From Nitrospira sp. (GTDB lineage Bacteria; Nitrospirota; Nitrospiria; Nitrospirales; Nitrospiraceae): a DNA stretch of 7,551 bases. The notes under the pieces were generated by a model. That model ran no database searches. It was not told the origin of the DNA and saw only the letters and a list, made by a program, of their open reading frames with translations. Shown in pieces: positions 1-7,460 of this stretch. Numbering within the stretch: the first letter of the stretch is position 1; the number at the start of each line of letters is the position of its first letter. A program made the position numbers and the translations under genes. Location of the stretch: assembly GCA_015904055.1 (NCBI GenBank), contig JABMDE010000030.1:26429-33979 (forward strand). The letters are read 5' to 3'.

Positions 1-299
1 GGCTGGGCCGGGGTTGCAGGAGCGGCCGACTCGCTTTTCTTATTCAAATCGATGACGGTCGATTCGAAGGTCCGTTGTTTGGCCAAAATCGCCAGCGTGA
101 ACGACGTGAGCATGAAGATTGCCGCCACAACGACGGTCAGCTTGCTCAGGAAATTGGCCGGGCCCCGGCTGCCGAACACGGTTTGGCTCGATCCGCCGAA
201 TGAAGCACCGATCTCCGCGCCTTTGCCGGATTGGAGGAGAATGGCGCCGATCATGAGGACACAGATGAAGACGTGGATGATGACGATCAAAGTATACAT
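1..299 (-). CDS. secG: SecG preprotein translocase subunit (3' end outside window)
   Basis: SecG is the small accessory subunit of the SecYEG channel in the cytoplasmic membrane and aids SecA-driven protein export. The reading frame from the ATG at 297-299 is open to the window edge (99 codons). It begins MYTLIVIIHVFICVLMIGAI, a first membrane helix, followed by the SecG signature LLQSGKGAEIGASFGGSSQT (about residues 21-40) and VFGSRGPANFLSKLT, then a second helix (about 55-73) ending near LAILAKQR. The tail that follows becomes Ser/Ala/Pro-rich (KKSESAAPATPAQ), as in many SecG proteins. The start lies only 3 bases after the tpiA stop. A GGAG inside the tpiA end, about 14 bases upstream, is a somewhat distant ribosome-binding site, so translation is probably coupled to tpiA. 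The stop codon lies beyond position 1. The identification is secure. Confidence 0.95.
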   Translation of the reverse strand, partial: MYTLIVIIHVFICVLMIGAILLQSGKGAEIGASFGGSSQTVFGSRGPANFLSKLTVVVAAIFMLTSFTLAILAKQRTFESTVIDLNKKSESAAPATPAQ

Positions 300-302
300 G
301 GG

Positions 303-1079
303 TTAACGTCGGGCTCCGATCAATTGAGCAACAGCGGCGATTGTAGCAAAAGATTCAGCCTGGAGACAAGCCCCGCCGATTAATGCGCCATCAATCTGGT
401 CTGCCTGCAGCAGACTGTCGATATTCCCGGGCGTCACGCTGCCTCCATATAAAATGCGTGTGGCATTCGCGACATCGATGGACCAGGTGTCGGAAAGGAA
501 GGTTCGAATCGTTCGATGTGCGGCAACGGCCTGATCGGTCGTTGCTGCTTTTCCGGTCCCAATGGCCCACACCGGTTCATAGGCGATTGAGACCGCGGCC
601 ATGTCGTGACGCGAAAGACCCGCCAGGCTTCCAGTCAGCTGTTGCAGAATGACGTCCTTTGTTGTTCCGCATTCCCGCTGGGATAAGGATTCCCCGATGC
701 ACAGAATCGGCCTGATTCCGTGGGCAAGGGCGGCGCGAACCTTCTTTTGAATTCCCTCATCCTGCTCGCCGAACAGCGTACGTCGCTCTGAATGGCCGAG
801 GATGACGTACCGGCAGCCGAGTTCTTTGAGCATCGGCGCGGACACTTCACCGGTGTAGGCGCCGTGGCTTTCCCCATATAGATTCTGTGCACCGAGTTGA
901 ATCGGAGACGACGGGGTGAGTGCCGCGCGGACCGACTCCAGCGCCGTGAAGGGGGGCGCGACGACGAATTCGACCGTTGGTGTAGTGGGAATCCTGGGCG
1001 CGATCTCGCGAACGAAGGCCGCCGCTTCCGAGGCGGTCTTATTCATTTTCCAATTGCCGACAATGAGGATCGTGCGCAC
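303..1079 (-). CDS. tpiA: Triosephosphate isomerase
   Basis: This cytoplasmic TIM-barrel enzyme interconverts dihydroxyacetone phosphate and glyceraldehyde 3-phosphate. The 258-residue length is normal. The substrate-binding N9 and K11 sit in GNWKMN, the electrophile H96 in GHSERR (95-100), and the catalytic base E168 in [11 protein letters not shown] (167-177), which runs into flexible loop 6. Phosphate-binding YGGSV (211-215) and GALIGGA (231-237) are present. The latter continues as CL where the family usually has SL, a mild variation. The start is GTG at 1077-1079: it places the conserved [11 protein letters not shown] at the usual N-terminus, and no ATG lies in frame upstream before a stop. 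The ribosome-binding site is weak. The gene lies 39 bases after pgk and 3 bases before secG, in the gap-pgk-tpiA-secG operon. All key residues are present, so it should be active. Confidence 0.97.
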   Translation of the reverse strand: MRTILIVGNWKMNKTASEAAAFVREIAPRIPTTPTVEFVVAPPFTALESVRAALTPSSPIQLGAQNLYGESHGAYTGEVSAPMLKELGCRYVILGHSERRTLFGEQDEGIQKKVRAALAHGIRPILCIGESLSQRECGTTKDVILQQLTGSLAGLSRHDMAAVSIAYEPVWAIGTGKAATTDQAVAAHRTIRTFLSDTWSIDVANATRILYGGSVTPGNIDSLLQADQIDGALIGGACLQAESFATIAAVAQLIGARR

Positions 1080-1118
1080 GGCGTTTTTACTTGGCCTACG
1101 TAGGGATTGCGATGTTGG

Positions 1119-2318
1119 CTAGTTGTCGCGATCAGGTAATGCGACGAGGCCAGGCAGTTCCTTGCCTTCCAGCAGTTCCAACGCGGCGCCGCCGCCGGTA
1201 GAAATGAAAGAGATGTTTTCCGACACGCCGGCTCGATGTACGGCCAGAGCCGTTTCACCGCCTCCGACGATCGTAAGGGCGTAGGCATCGGCGATCGCGT
1301 GGGCCATCGCAAACGTACCCCTGGCATAGGCGTCGGTTTCAAAGACCCCCATCGGGCCGTTCCAGAGAATGGTTTTGGCGTTCTGGACCGCAAGGTTGAA
1401 CAGTTTGACCGACGCGGGGCCGATATCCAGGGCGTACCAGCCCTTCGGAATTTCCTGAACCGGAACGATCTTCGACTCCGCGCCAGGTTCGCGGCTGGCC
1501 GCGGCAACGCAATCGACCGGCAGATAGAATTTCACACCGCGGGACAGGGCGTGGTCCTCAACGCCTCTGGCGAAGTCCAGCATGTCGTTTTCGACCAGCG
1601 AGTTGCCGATCTCCATTCCCTTTGCTTTCAAGAAGGTAAAGGCCATGCCGCCGCCGATGATGACCTTATCGACTTTCTTTCCGAGATTTTCAATGACGCC
1701 GATTTTCCCGGATACCTTCGCGCCGCCGAGCACCGCCACGAACGGTCGGACTGGATTGGCGATAGCCCCTTCGAGATACTCGATCTCTTTCTGGAGCAGC
1801 GCCCCTGCCGCTGAGTCTTTGATGAATGTGGTAATACCGACGGTGGAGGCGTGGGCGCGGTGTGCGGCGCCGAAAGCGTCATTGATGAAGACATCGCCGA
1901 GTGAGGCGAGGGCTTTGGAAAAGGCCGCATCGTTCTTTTCTTCGCCGGTATGAAAACGGAGGTTTTCGAGCAGCAAGACATCGCCGGCATTCATCTTGGA
2001 TACCAATTTTTCGACAGCCGGGCCGATGCAATCCGGCGCAAAGACGACTTCTTTTCCCAGGAGGCGGCCCAATCGTTTCGCGACAGGAGCCAGACTATAT
2101 TTGGGGTCGAAGGCTCCCTTCGGCCGTCCGAGGTGAGAGCACAGAATGACCTTTGCGCCTTCGTCTACTACGCGATTGATGGTCGGCAGCGTGGACCGGA
2201 TGCGGGTATCGTCGGTAATTTGAAGCGCTTCGTCGAGCGGGACATTGAAATCCGCACGGATGATCACCCGTTTCCCACGGAGCAGCACGTCATCGACGGT
2301 TTTTTTATGCAAGTTCAT
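1119..2318 (-). CDS. pgk: Phosphoglycerate kinase
   Basis: The enzyme transfers phosphate between 1,3-bisphosphoglycerate and ADP, giving 3-phosphoglycerate and ATP, and works in reverse in gluconeogenesis. The 399-residue length is typical. N-domain substrate residues are visible in RADFNVPL (21-28, with D23 and N25), SHLGRP (61-66), LENLRFHTGEE (R121) and NDAFGAAHRAH (R154). The C-domain nucleotide site shows GGAKVSGKIGVI (K201), GGGMAFTFLKAKG, WNGPMGVFE (319-327) and GGGETA (352-357). The ATG start at 2316-2318 has a strong GGAGG ribosome-binding site 6 bases upstream. Gap ends 84 bases before this gene, and that interval shows no convincing terminator, so the two are probably co-transcribed. 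The product works directly on the product of gap. Confidence 0.98.
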   Translation of the reverse strand: MNLHKKTVDDVLLRGKRVIIRADFNVPLDEALQITDDTRIRSTLPTINRVVDEGAKVILCSHLGRPKGAFDPKYSLAPVAKRLGRLLGKEVVFAPDCIGPAVEKLVSKMNAGDVLLLENLRFHTGEEKNDAAFSKALASLGDVFINDAFGAAHRAHASTVGITTFIKDSAAGALLQKEIEYLEGAIANPVRPFVAVLGGAKVSGKIGVIENLGKKVDKVIIGGGMAFTFLKAKGMEIGNSLVENDMLDFARGVEDHALSRGVKFYLPVDCVAAASREPGAESKIVPVQEIPKGWYALDIGPASVKLFNLAVQNAKTILWNGPMGVFETDAYARGTFAMAHAIADAYALTIVGGGETALAVHRAGVSENISFISTGGGAALELLEGKELPGLVALPDRDN

Positions 2319-2402
2319 GACGTTCCTCCGGTGTGGCGCATCAATCCCTTTCGGTCGGTAGCCGTAAGCATAGGATCAGTGTCCTGGCTAGACCGTCGTA
2401 GT

Positions 2403-3443
<1,041 letters not shown>

Positions 3444-3480
3444 TCATGAATTCTACACGAAACCAACAGTTTAGACTGCG

Positions 3481-3510
3481 ATAGTAGCCAGGCGGTTTCA
3501 CCCTTGTCAA
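3481..3510 (-). promoter_or_regulatory. Sigma70-type promoter for the gap-pgk-tpiA-secG operon
   Basis: Read on the minus strand, a perfect -35 box TTGACA (plus coordinates 3505-3510) is followed by an 18-base spacer and a -10 box TACTAT (3481-3486, 4 of 6 to consensus). Transcription would start near 3474, giving a leader of about 58 bases before the gap ATG with AGAGGA in place. Position, orientation and spacing fit well. No start site has been measured. Confidence 0.7.
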
Positions 3511-3531
3511 GATCTCCCGCCCGCATTATTC

Positions 3532-3561
3532 TTGACCGCTTGTTGCGAAAGCGCGTCCTAT
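3532..3561 (+). promoter_or_regulatory. Possible sigma70-type promoter for mutS2
   Basis: TTGACC (3532-3537, 5 of 6 to the -35 consensus) is followed after 18 bases by TCCTAT (3556-3561), a poor -10 match of 3 of 6. Its orientation is right for mutS2, but the leader would be about 165 bases. Its -35 box lies 21 bases from the -35 box of the gap promoter on the other strand. Treat this as a weak candidate. Confidence 0.3.
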
Positions 3562-3732
3562 GGGAGACATGGTAACAGTTCCGGGTTGCGAGTGCTCGGA
3601 GGATCGTTCCTGACAACATGAAACATGAACCCCGAAACTCGCCACTCCATTTCCCGGTACGGCGTCGAGGCTTGCAAGACGGACGGTTTCAGCAGAAGGG
3701 CGTATCAATAATGTGGGCGAGGAGTCTCTGTG

Positions 3733-6116
3733 ATGGATGACACCACCGCAAAAGCCGCGCAGGCATTGGAATGGCCGCGCCTGCTCGAGTTGCTGGCACA
3801 GCGCGCGCAGTCGACGATGGGGATCGAGCGATGCCGGTCCGTATGGCTTTCGGAGGAGTTGGCCGTGGCGCGCCTGCGTCAGCAGGAAACGACCGAGATG
3901 GCGAGGTTGTTGGAAGGCGGCGAGCCCATGCCGACCTTGGTGTTCCCTGACATTCGCGAGGCGCTGACTCGTGCCGGCAAGGGAGGCGATCTCGAGACGC
4001 ACGAGTTGCGGGACTGCGCCCTTGTCCTGACGCTCATGGAAGATGTCGAACGGTTGATGAACGGATGCCGGGAGGCGGCGCAAGCGCTGGCGCAGGTCGT
4101 GGAGCCGCTTCAGGGGACGAAGGGACTGCGGCCGATCAGGTCGGCCATAGAGGCTGCGATCCAACCGGACGGCGCGATCAAAGAATCGGCCACGCCCGAA
4201 TTATGGCGGCTCACGCATCATGCCCAGGGTTTGAAACAGGAGATGCGGCAACAGCTCGATCGAGTTCTCCATTCACGGAAGTACGAGGAGATTCTACAAG
4301 AGTCCTATTTTGCGCAGCGTGAGGGACGCTATGTCCTGCCGGTGAAGGCTGATATGCGGGGGAGGATGCCCGGCATCGTCCATGACGTATCGGCTAGCGG
4401 GGCAACCGTGTTTCTCGAGCCGCGTGAGTTGGTCGAGCTGAACAACACCATCAAAGTGGCCGATCTGGACATCGAGCGGGAAGTCCGCCGCATCTTGCGG
4501 GAACTCACGACGTTGGTTGCGGCCAAGTCCGATCAGATCGGCGAGGGGATGGAGGCGCTGGCCGAATTCGACTGCATCGGAGCGAAGGCCGAATTGAGCC
4601 GCCGGCTGAAATCCAACCCTGTCGCGTTGAACGAGCAAGGCCGCGTGATCTTGAAACAGGCGCGGCATCCGCTACTCATGGCGGCTAAAGAACGGGTTGT
4701 GCCGAACGATATTGTGATGGATGAGACAAGCCGTGTCCTTGTCATTTCCGGGCCCAATACGGGAGGGAAAACGGTCACTCTCAAAATCGTCGGCCTCTAT
4801 GCGCTCATGGTGCGAGTTGGGCTCCATCTGCCCTGTGCGCCGGAATCTGAGATGGCGCTTTTTACCCATTGCTACGCCGATATCGGCGATGCGCAGGATT
4901 TGAGCCGGGACCTCTCCAGCTTTTCTGCTCACATGACGCAAATGGTTCAGCTGCTTTCGGATGCGGGTGCCCGGGCAAGCGCGGGTGAACCGGCTGCGCC
5001 CCGATCACTGGTATTGCTTGACGAGCCGGTCACCTCGACCGACCCCCAAGAAGGCGCGGCGTTGGCGGAAGCGCTGCTCTGCCGGTTGGCCGCGCTCAAT
5101 ATGAAAGTGGTGGTGACGACCCATTATGGCCCGCTCAAGGAATTAGCGCAGACGACATCCGGCTTCGCCAATGCCTGTCGACCGGTTGGCGCCGACCTAC
5201 CGGTTGTTCATGGGTATTCCCGGAGGTTCATCCGCCCTGGAGATTGCCGGCCGGCTGGGCATGGACGAATCGATCTTGCGTGATGCGCGGCAACGGTTGC
5301 GGCGCGAGGATCGGCGGCTGGATGACCTGATGGCGGATTTGCAGCGCAAGCAGCGGCAGCTGACAGAGGATACTGAACGGGCGAGACAGGCGAGGAACGA
5401 GGCTGAGCAGGCGGCGAACGAAGCTAAAGCAGTGCAAGCGCGTTTGGAGGAAGCCGAGCAGGAGGCTCGCAAGGGGCTGAAGAAAAAGCTCAGTGAGCAG
5501 TTTCAGCGCGCTCGGGCCGAGGTGCAAGCCACGGTCGATACCGTCAAGCGCGAACAGAAGCTCATCAAGGCGAAAGAGGCCAAGCAACGGCTCAGTGAGC
5601 TGGAGGCTCACACGCGACAGGAGCTGGCTCCCACCGGCGAACCGATTCCGGTCGAACAGCTAGGCATCGGCGATACCGTGGAGATTGCGGGATTGGGGAT
5701 AACTGGGAGTTTATTGGAAGTGCCTCAGGGGAAAAAACGGGTTCGTATCAAAGTCGGCGAAGGGGAAGTGATGGCGACCGTCTCAAATTTGATTGGGCTT
5801 GCACGTGGGTCGGATGTGTCGGCTCCTCCAGCAGCGCCAGCAGCCAGCCCTCGCCGGTTTTCGACGGGCGGTGGGTTGGGACTCGACGAACAGACTGTGG
5901 TGGATGTGCGGGGCCAGGCAGCCGACGACGCGCTCGATCAAGTCGTAGCCGCGTTGGATCGCGCCGCCGTTCTTGCGGATCATCCACGGGCACGGAACGG
6001 GGAAGTTGAAAGCCGCGCTGCGTGAGTATTTGAAAACGTCGCCCTATATCGAAACTTTCCGTCCCGGCGACAGAGCCGAAGGCGGCGACGGGGTGACGGT
6101 GGCGAAGGTACGGTAA
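3733..6116 (+). pseudogene. mutS2: mutS2, broken by two frame-changing lesions
   Basis: MutS2 is a cytoplasmic MutS-type ATPase with a C-terminal Smr nuclease domain, linked in different bacteria to suppressing recombination or to rescuing collided ribosomes. Frame 1 (3733-5175, 481 codons) carries the core and lever regions, Walker A GPNTGGKT (about 340-347), and the conserved YADIGDAQDLSRDLSSFSAH with Walker B LVLLDEP (D430, E431). At 5176 the frame changes just after GFANA. Frame 2 (5177-5968) carries VDRLAPTYRLFMGIPGGSSA, a long charged coiled coil (about 5290-5620), a KOW-like GDTVEIAGLGITG segment, an Ala/Pro linker and the start of the Smr domain (VDVRGQAADDAL). At 5969 it changes again. 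Frame 3 (5970-6116) gives FLRIIHGHGTGKLKAALREY and the normal end GGDGVTVAKVR. The intact gene would be near 803 codons, normal for the family. As written, frame 1 stops at 5283 after 35 wrong residues, and a separate ORF at 5171-6025 stops before the Smr HGxG motif. GAGGAG at 3719-3724 supports the ATG at 3733; GTG at 3730 is an alternative. An assembly error is a live alternative to true decay. Confidence 0.9.
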
Positions 6117-6128
6117 GAAAAACGTACC
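6107..6128 (+). terminator. Weak hairpin over the mutS2 stop codon
   Basis: GGTACG (6107-6112) and CGTACC (6123-6128) form a perfect 6-base stem around an A-rich 10-base loop that contains the TAA stop. No T-run follows, so it is a poor intrinsic terminator. It may be chance. Confidence 0.25.
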
Positions 6129-6250
6129 GAGTCTCTATTATTGAAATGATAGCTAATACGCTTGAAGTGACTTCTTGCAACTGTTGACCGCCGTTTGAAT
6201 TGGTTGGCCAAGCCAATGTGTGTTTGCAAGACGCGACCCAATATTGATGC
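6117..6250. other. AT-richer gap between mutS2 and the first cassette ORF
   Basis: This 134-base stretch has no supported gene. By hand count about 45% of 6121-6240 is G or C, clearly below the flanking mutS2 sequence. It should contain the left boundary of the cassette region, but I find no clear GTTRRRY core, attC palindrome or attI. The nearest are GTTGACC and GTTGGCC, each one base off the core and lacking a partner arm. A short near-palindrome centred on TTGGCCAA is present. Confidence 0.5.
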
Positions 6251-6475
6251 ATGAGCGCATCTTCACCCTATCGCTGGAGGACTGCGTTAAGACGGTATCT
6301 CCCGTGGTTCTTGATTGATCTTGGTGTGGCAGCGAAGGGGCGTGACTGCGAGGCGGTTGGTGGTAACCATTCTTGGTATAACCGAGACAATGTGAGTAGC
6401 GGCTGTTATCACTGTGAGGCCGTCAAGCCGGGGCGCTTATGGGAGGACTCCGGATCGACAAGCAAGCAAGACTAG
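6251..6475 (+). CDS. Small Cys/His-containing cassette protein of unknown function
   Basis: This 74-residue predicted protein has a basic, hydrophobic N-terminal half (RRYLPWFLIDLGVAAKG, about 14-30). A conserved-looking block follows with DCEAVGGNHSWYNRDN and SGCYHCEAVKPGRLW (about 32-64). C33, H40, C52 and C55, with H54 in CYHC, could bind a metal; this is inference. I recall similar small proteins with a WYN-DN-SGCYHC-GxLW pattern from integron cassettes and gamma-proteobacterial genomes, but cannot confirm it here. The ATG at 6251 is the first start after an in-frame stop; no ribosome-binding site is evident, which is common for cassette genes. The stop lies 28 bases before an attC site, the layout expected of a gene cassette with its attC at the 3' end. 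The true start could be somewhat downstream. Confidence 0.6.
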   Translation: MSASSPYRWRTALRRYLPWFLIDLGVAAKGRDCEAVGGNHSWYNRDNVSSGCYHCEAVKPGRLWEDSGSTSKQD

Positions 6476-6485
6476 GAATTGCTTA

Positions 6486-6499
6486 CGCTCGATCGAGCG
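6486..6499. repeat. Perfect 14-base palindrome between ORF and attC
   Basis: CGCTCGATCGAGCG reads identically on both strands. It lies 10 bases after the stop of the 74-residue ORF and 4 bases before the attC site. It could fold as a short hairpin that ends or stabilises the cassette transcript, or serve as a dimeric protein site. No T-run follows. Confidence 0.5.
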
Positions 6500-6503
6500 G
6501 GCT

Positions 6504-6564
6504 GGCTAACAACAGCATGTAGCGGACGGCGCTTCGCGCCGCCGCTGAACTCAAACGTTAGAGC
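6504..6564 (+). mobile_element. Integron attC recombination site
   Basis: attC sites end gene cassettes and are recombined as folded single strands by the integrase IntI. The left core GGCTAAC (6504-6510) and right core GTTAGAG (6557-6563) share the pairing CTAAC/GTTAG. Each departs from the RYYYAAC and GTTRRRY consensus by one outer base. Between them lies a strong imperfect palindrome: GCGG (6522-6525) pairs with CCGC (6541-6544), and CGGCGC (6527-6532) with GCGCCG (6535-6540). The A at 6526 is left unpaired, like the extrahelical bases that set attC strand choice. The TGAACTCAAACGTTAG wording on the right is typical of attC sites. The next ORF starts two bases after position 6564, the classic cassette junction. 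No integrase gene is in the window. Confidence 0.88.
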
Positions 6565-6566
6565 GC

Positions 6567-7061
6567 ATGAAACACCGTCCCGCGATCTTCATCATCCTTG
6601 GATGCCTGCTGCTTATTGTTTCCGCTTATGGATTCGGTGGCGTCATCCAGGCCGCGAGTCTGTTTGTTGGTGAGCGAGCCCTGCGCGATGCGAATCTATG
6701 GGGCTCTGTTTCCTTAGTCGCTTTTCTTGGGGCGTTAGTTTGTTTCTTGGCCGCAGCGAGGCGGCTTACCGATCGCTCGCTCCCTCGATTGTTGGTCGGG
6801 GGCTTGGCCGTAGTCTCCACGGTCGTACTGGTATGGGCGCTTGTCGCCGAATTCCTAGCAGTCGATACATGCCTGGATGCTGGTGGCAGCTTCGACTACA
6901 TGCGTTCCGCATGCGATCTAGAGCAGAATCATCCGTACATTCCTGTCATGGAGCGGCAAGGTTTTCGCGTGGCGGGGAGTTTCGCCCTCACATTATTCGG
7001 ACTAGTTCTAGTGGCGCCTTGGTGGCCCCGCGTTGGAGGACATCAGCATGCGCTCTTATGA
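6567..7061 (+). CDS. Cassette-encoded membrane protein of unknown function
   Basis: This 164-residue protein has four predicted membrane segments: about 6-28 (AIFIILGCLLLIVSAYGFGG), 45-64 (LWGSVSLVAFLGALVCFLAA), 75-97 and 135-152 (VAGSFALTLFGLVLVAPW). Between the third and fourth lies a polar loop of about 35 residues containing CLDAGGSFDYMRSACD (about 101-116). Its two cysteines could form a disulfide outside the cytoplasm, and the CLDxGG-FDY pattern is one I associate with small membrane-anchored proteins of unknown function. The ATG lies two bases after the attC core, as expected for the first gene of an integron cassette, and there is no ribosome-binding site, which is also usual for cassettes. 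It may be expressed from an upstream promoter. I do not recognise a function. Confidence 0.75.
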   Translation: MKHRPAIFIILGCLLLIVSAYGFGGVIQAASLFVGERALRDANLWGSVSLVAFLGALVCFLAAARRLTDRSLPRLLVGGLAVVSTVVLVWALVAEFLAVDTCLDAGGSFDYMRSACDLEQNHPYIPVMERQGFRVAGSFALTLFGLVLVAPWWPRVGGHQHALL

Positions 7062-7109
7062 AAATGTTGGCGTGCGGAGATCCGGGGTCGTTGCTGACTT
7101 CACACTAGC

Positions 7110-7155
7110 AACCTAGGTTTCGCTCGAATCTGGAGAGCCTGGGTCAGATTAGGCT
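7110..7155. repeat. Inverted-repeat element between convergent genes, possibly a decayed attC
   Basis: ACCTAGG (7111-7117) pairs with CCTGGGT (7138-7144) as a 7-base stem with one G-T wobble. Inside it CTC (7123-7125) pairs with GAG (7133-7135). The element ends in ATTAGGC (7149-7155), one base from the GTTAGGC core of many attC sites, and it lies where the 164-residue cassette should end. The left core is not convincing. A perfect 10-base palindrome AACCTAGGTT (7110-7119) overlaps it. A structured 3' end for either convergent gene is an equally good explanation. Confidence 0.3.
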
Positions 7156-7460
7156 GCAGCTTTCTTGACCCGGATTTCGGCGCGATGGCCTGTTGCGGCG
7201 AGTACTCGGATGAGTACGTCTGTGGAGACGCCGTGGGTGTTACCGTTTGCAATCGCCGTCACTCTGGTTCTCGATGTGCCAGCCTTCTTGGCAATCTCCG
7301 CATGGGTGAGACGTCCTGCTTGGATGATCTTCGCCAGGGCGACGGTGAGGTCTGAACGAAACTCCATTTCGGCCGTATCGGCTGTCGATAATCCAAGAGC
7401 ATGCCCGAGATCCTCGGCTGTCCGAACAGTCACTAGTTTTCGAGTCTTAGTCGTGAGCAT
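7149..7460 (-). CDS. XRE-family (HigA-like) antitoxin
   Basis: This 103-residue protein has a helix-turn-helix at about 51-72 (LTHAEIAKKAGTSRTRVTAI). It is preceded by EMEFRSDLTVALAKIIQAG and followed by NTHGVSTDVLIRVLAATGHR, the layout of XRE-type antitoxins that pair with Gp49/HigB-like toxins. Such proteins bind and neutralise the toxin and repress their own operon by binding its promoter. The ATG at 7458-7460 has a strong AAAGGAG 7 bases upstream. It overlaps the end of the toxin frame by 14 bases, so translation is probably coupled. The order toxin then antitoxin matches higBA rather than relBE. It is convergent with the 164-residue cassette ORF. A lone transcription regulator is less likely, given the toxin remnant beside it. 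Confidence 0.85.
   Translation of the reverse strand: MLTTKTRKLVTVRTAEDLGHALGLSTADTAEMEFRSDLTVALAKIIQAGRLTHAEIAKKAGTSRTRVTAIANGNTHGVSTDVLIRVLAATGHRAEIRVKKAAA

Noticed and set aside
1236..1814. 192-codon plus-strand open frame
   Set aside because: It lies antisense within pgk, whose full set of motifs is on the other strand. Its composition is that of a shadow frame, with no recognisable domain.
3526..4164. 212-codon minus-strand open frame
   Set aside because: It is antisense to the mutS2 5' end and intergenic region. The translation is rich in Arg/His/Gln with no family resemblance.
5176..5176. Programmed +1 frameshifting in mutS2
   Set aside because: No slippery codon or stop-codon arrangement is visible at the junction, and conserved residues are missing from the sequence itself, so recoding would not restore a normal protein.
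5171..6025. 284-codon ORF as an independent gene
   Set aside because: Its sequence is the direct continuation of MutS2 after the first lesion. Its ATG is created by the junction (AATGCC) and has no ribosome-binding site.
6285..6292. GTTAAGAC as an upstream attC core
   Set aside because: It lies inside the 74-residue ORF, mismatches GTTRRRY at the last base, and has no pairing left arm or central palindrome.
6698..7108. 136-codon plus-strand open frame overlapping the membrane protein
   Set aside because: It is a shifted frame within the 164-residue ORF, which has a much better start at the attC junction and coherent membrane helices.
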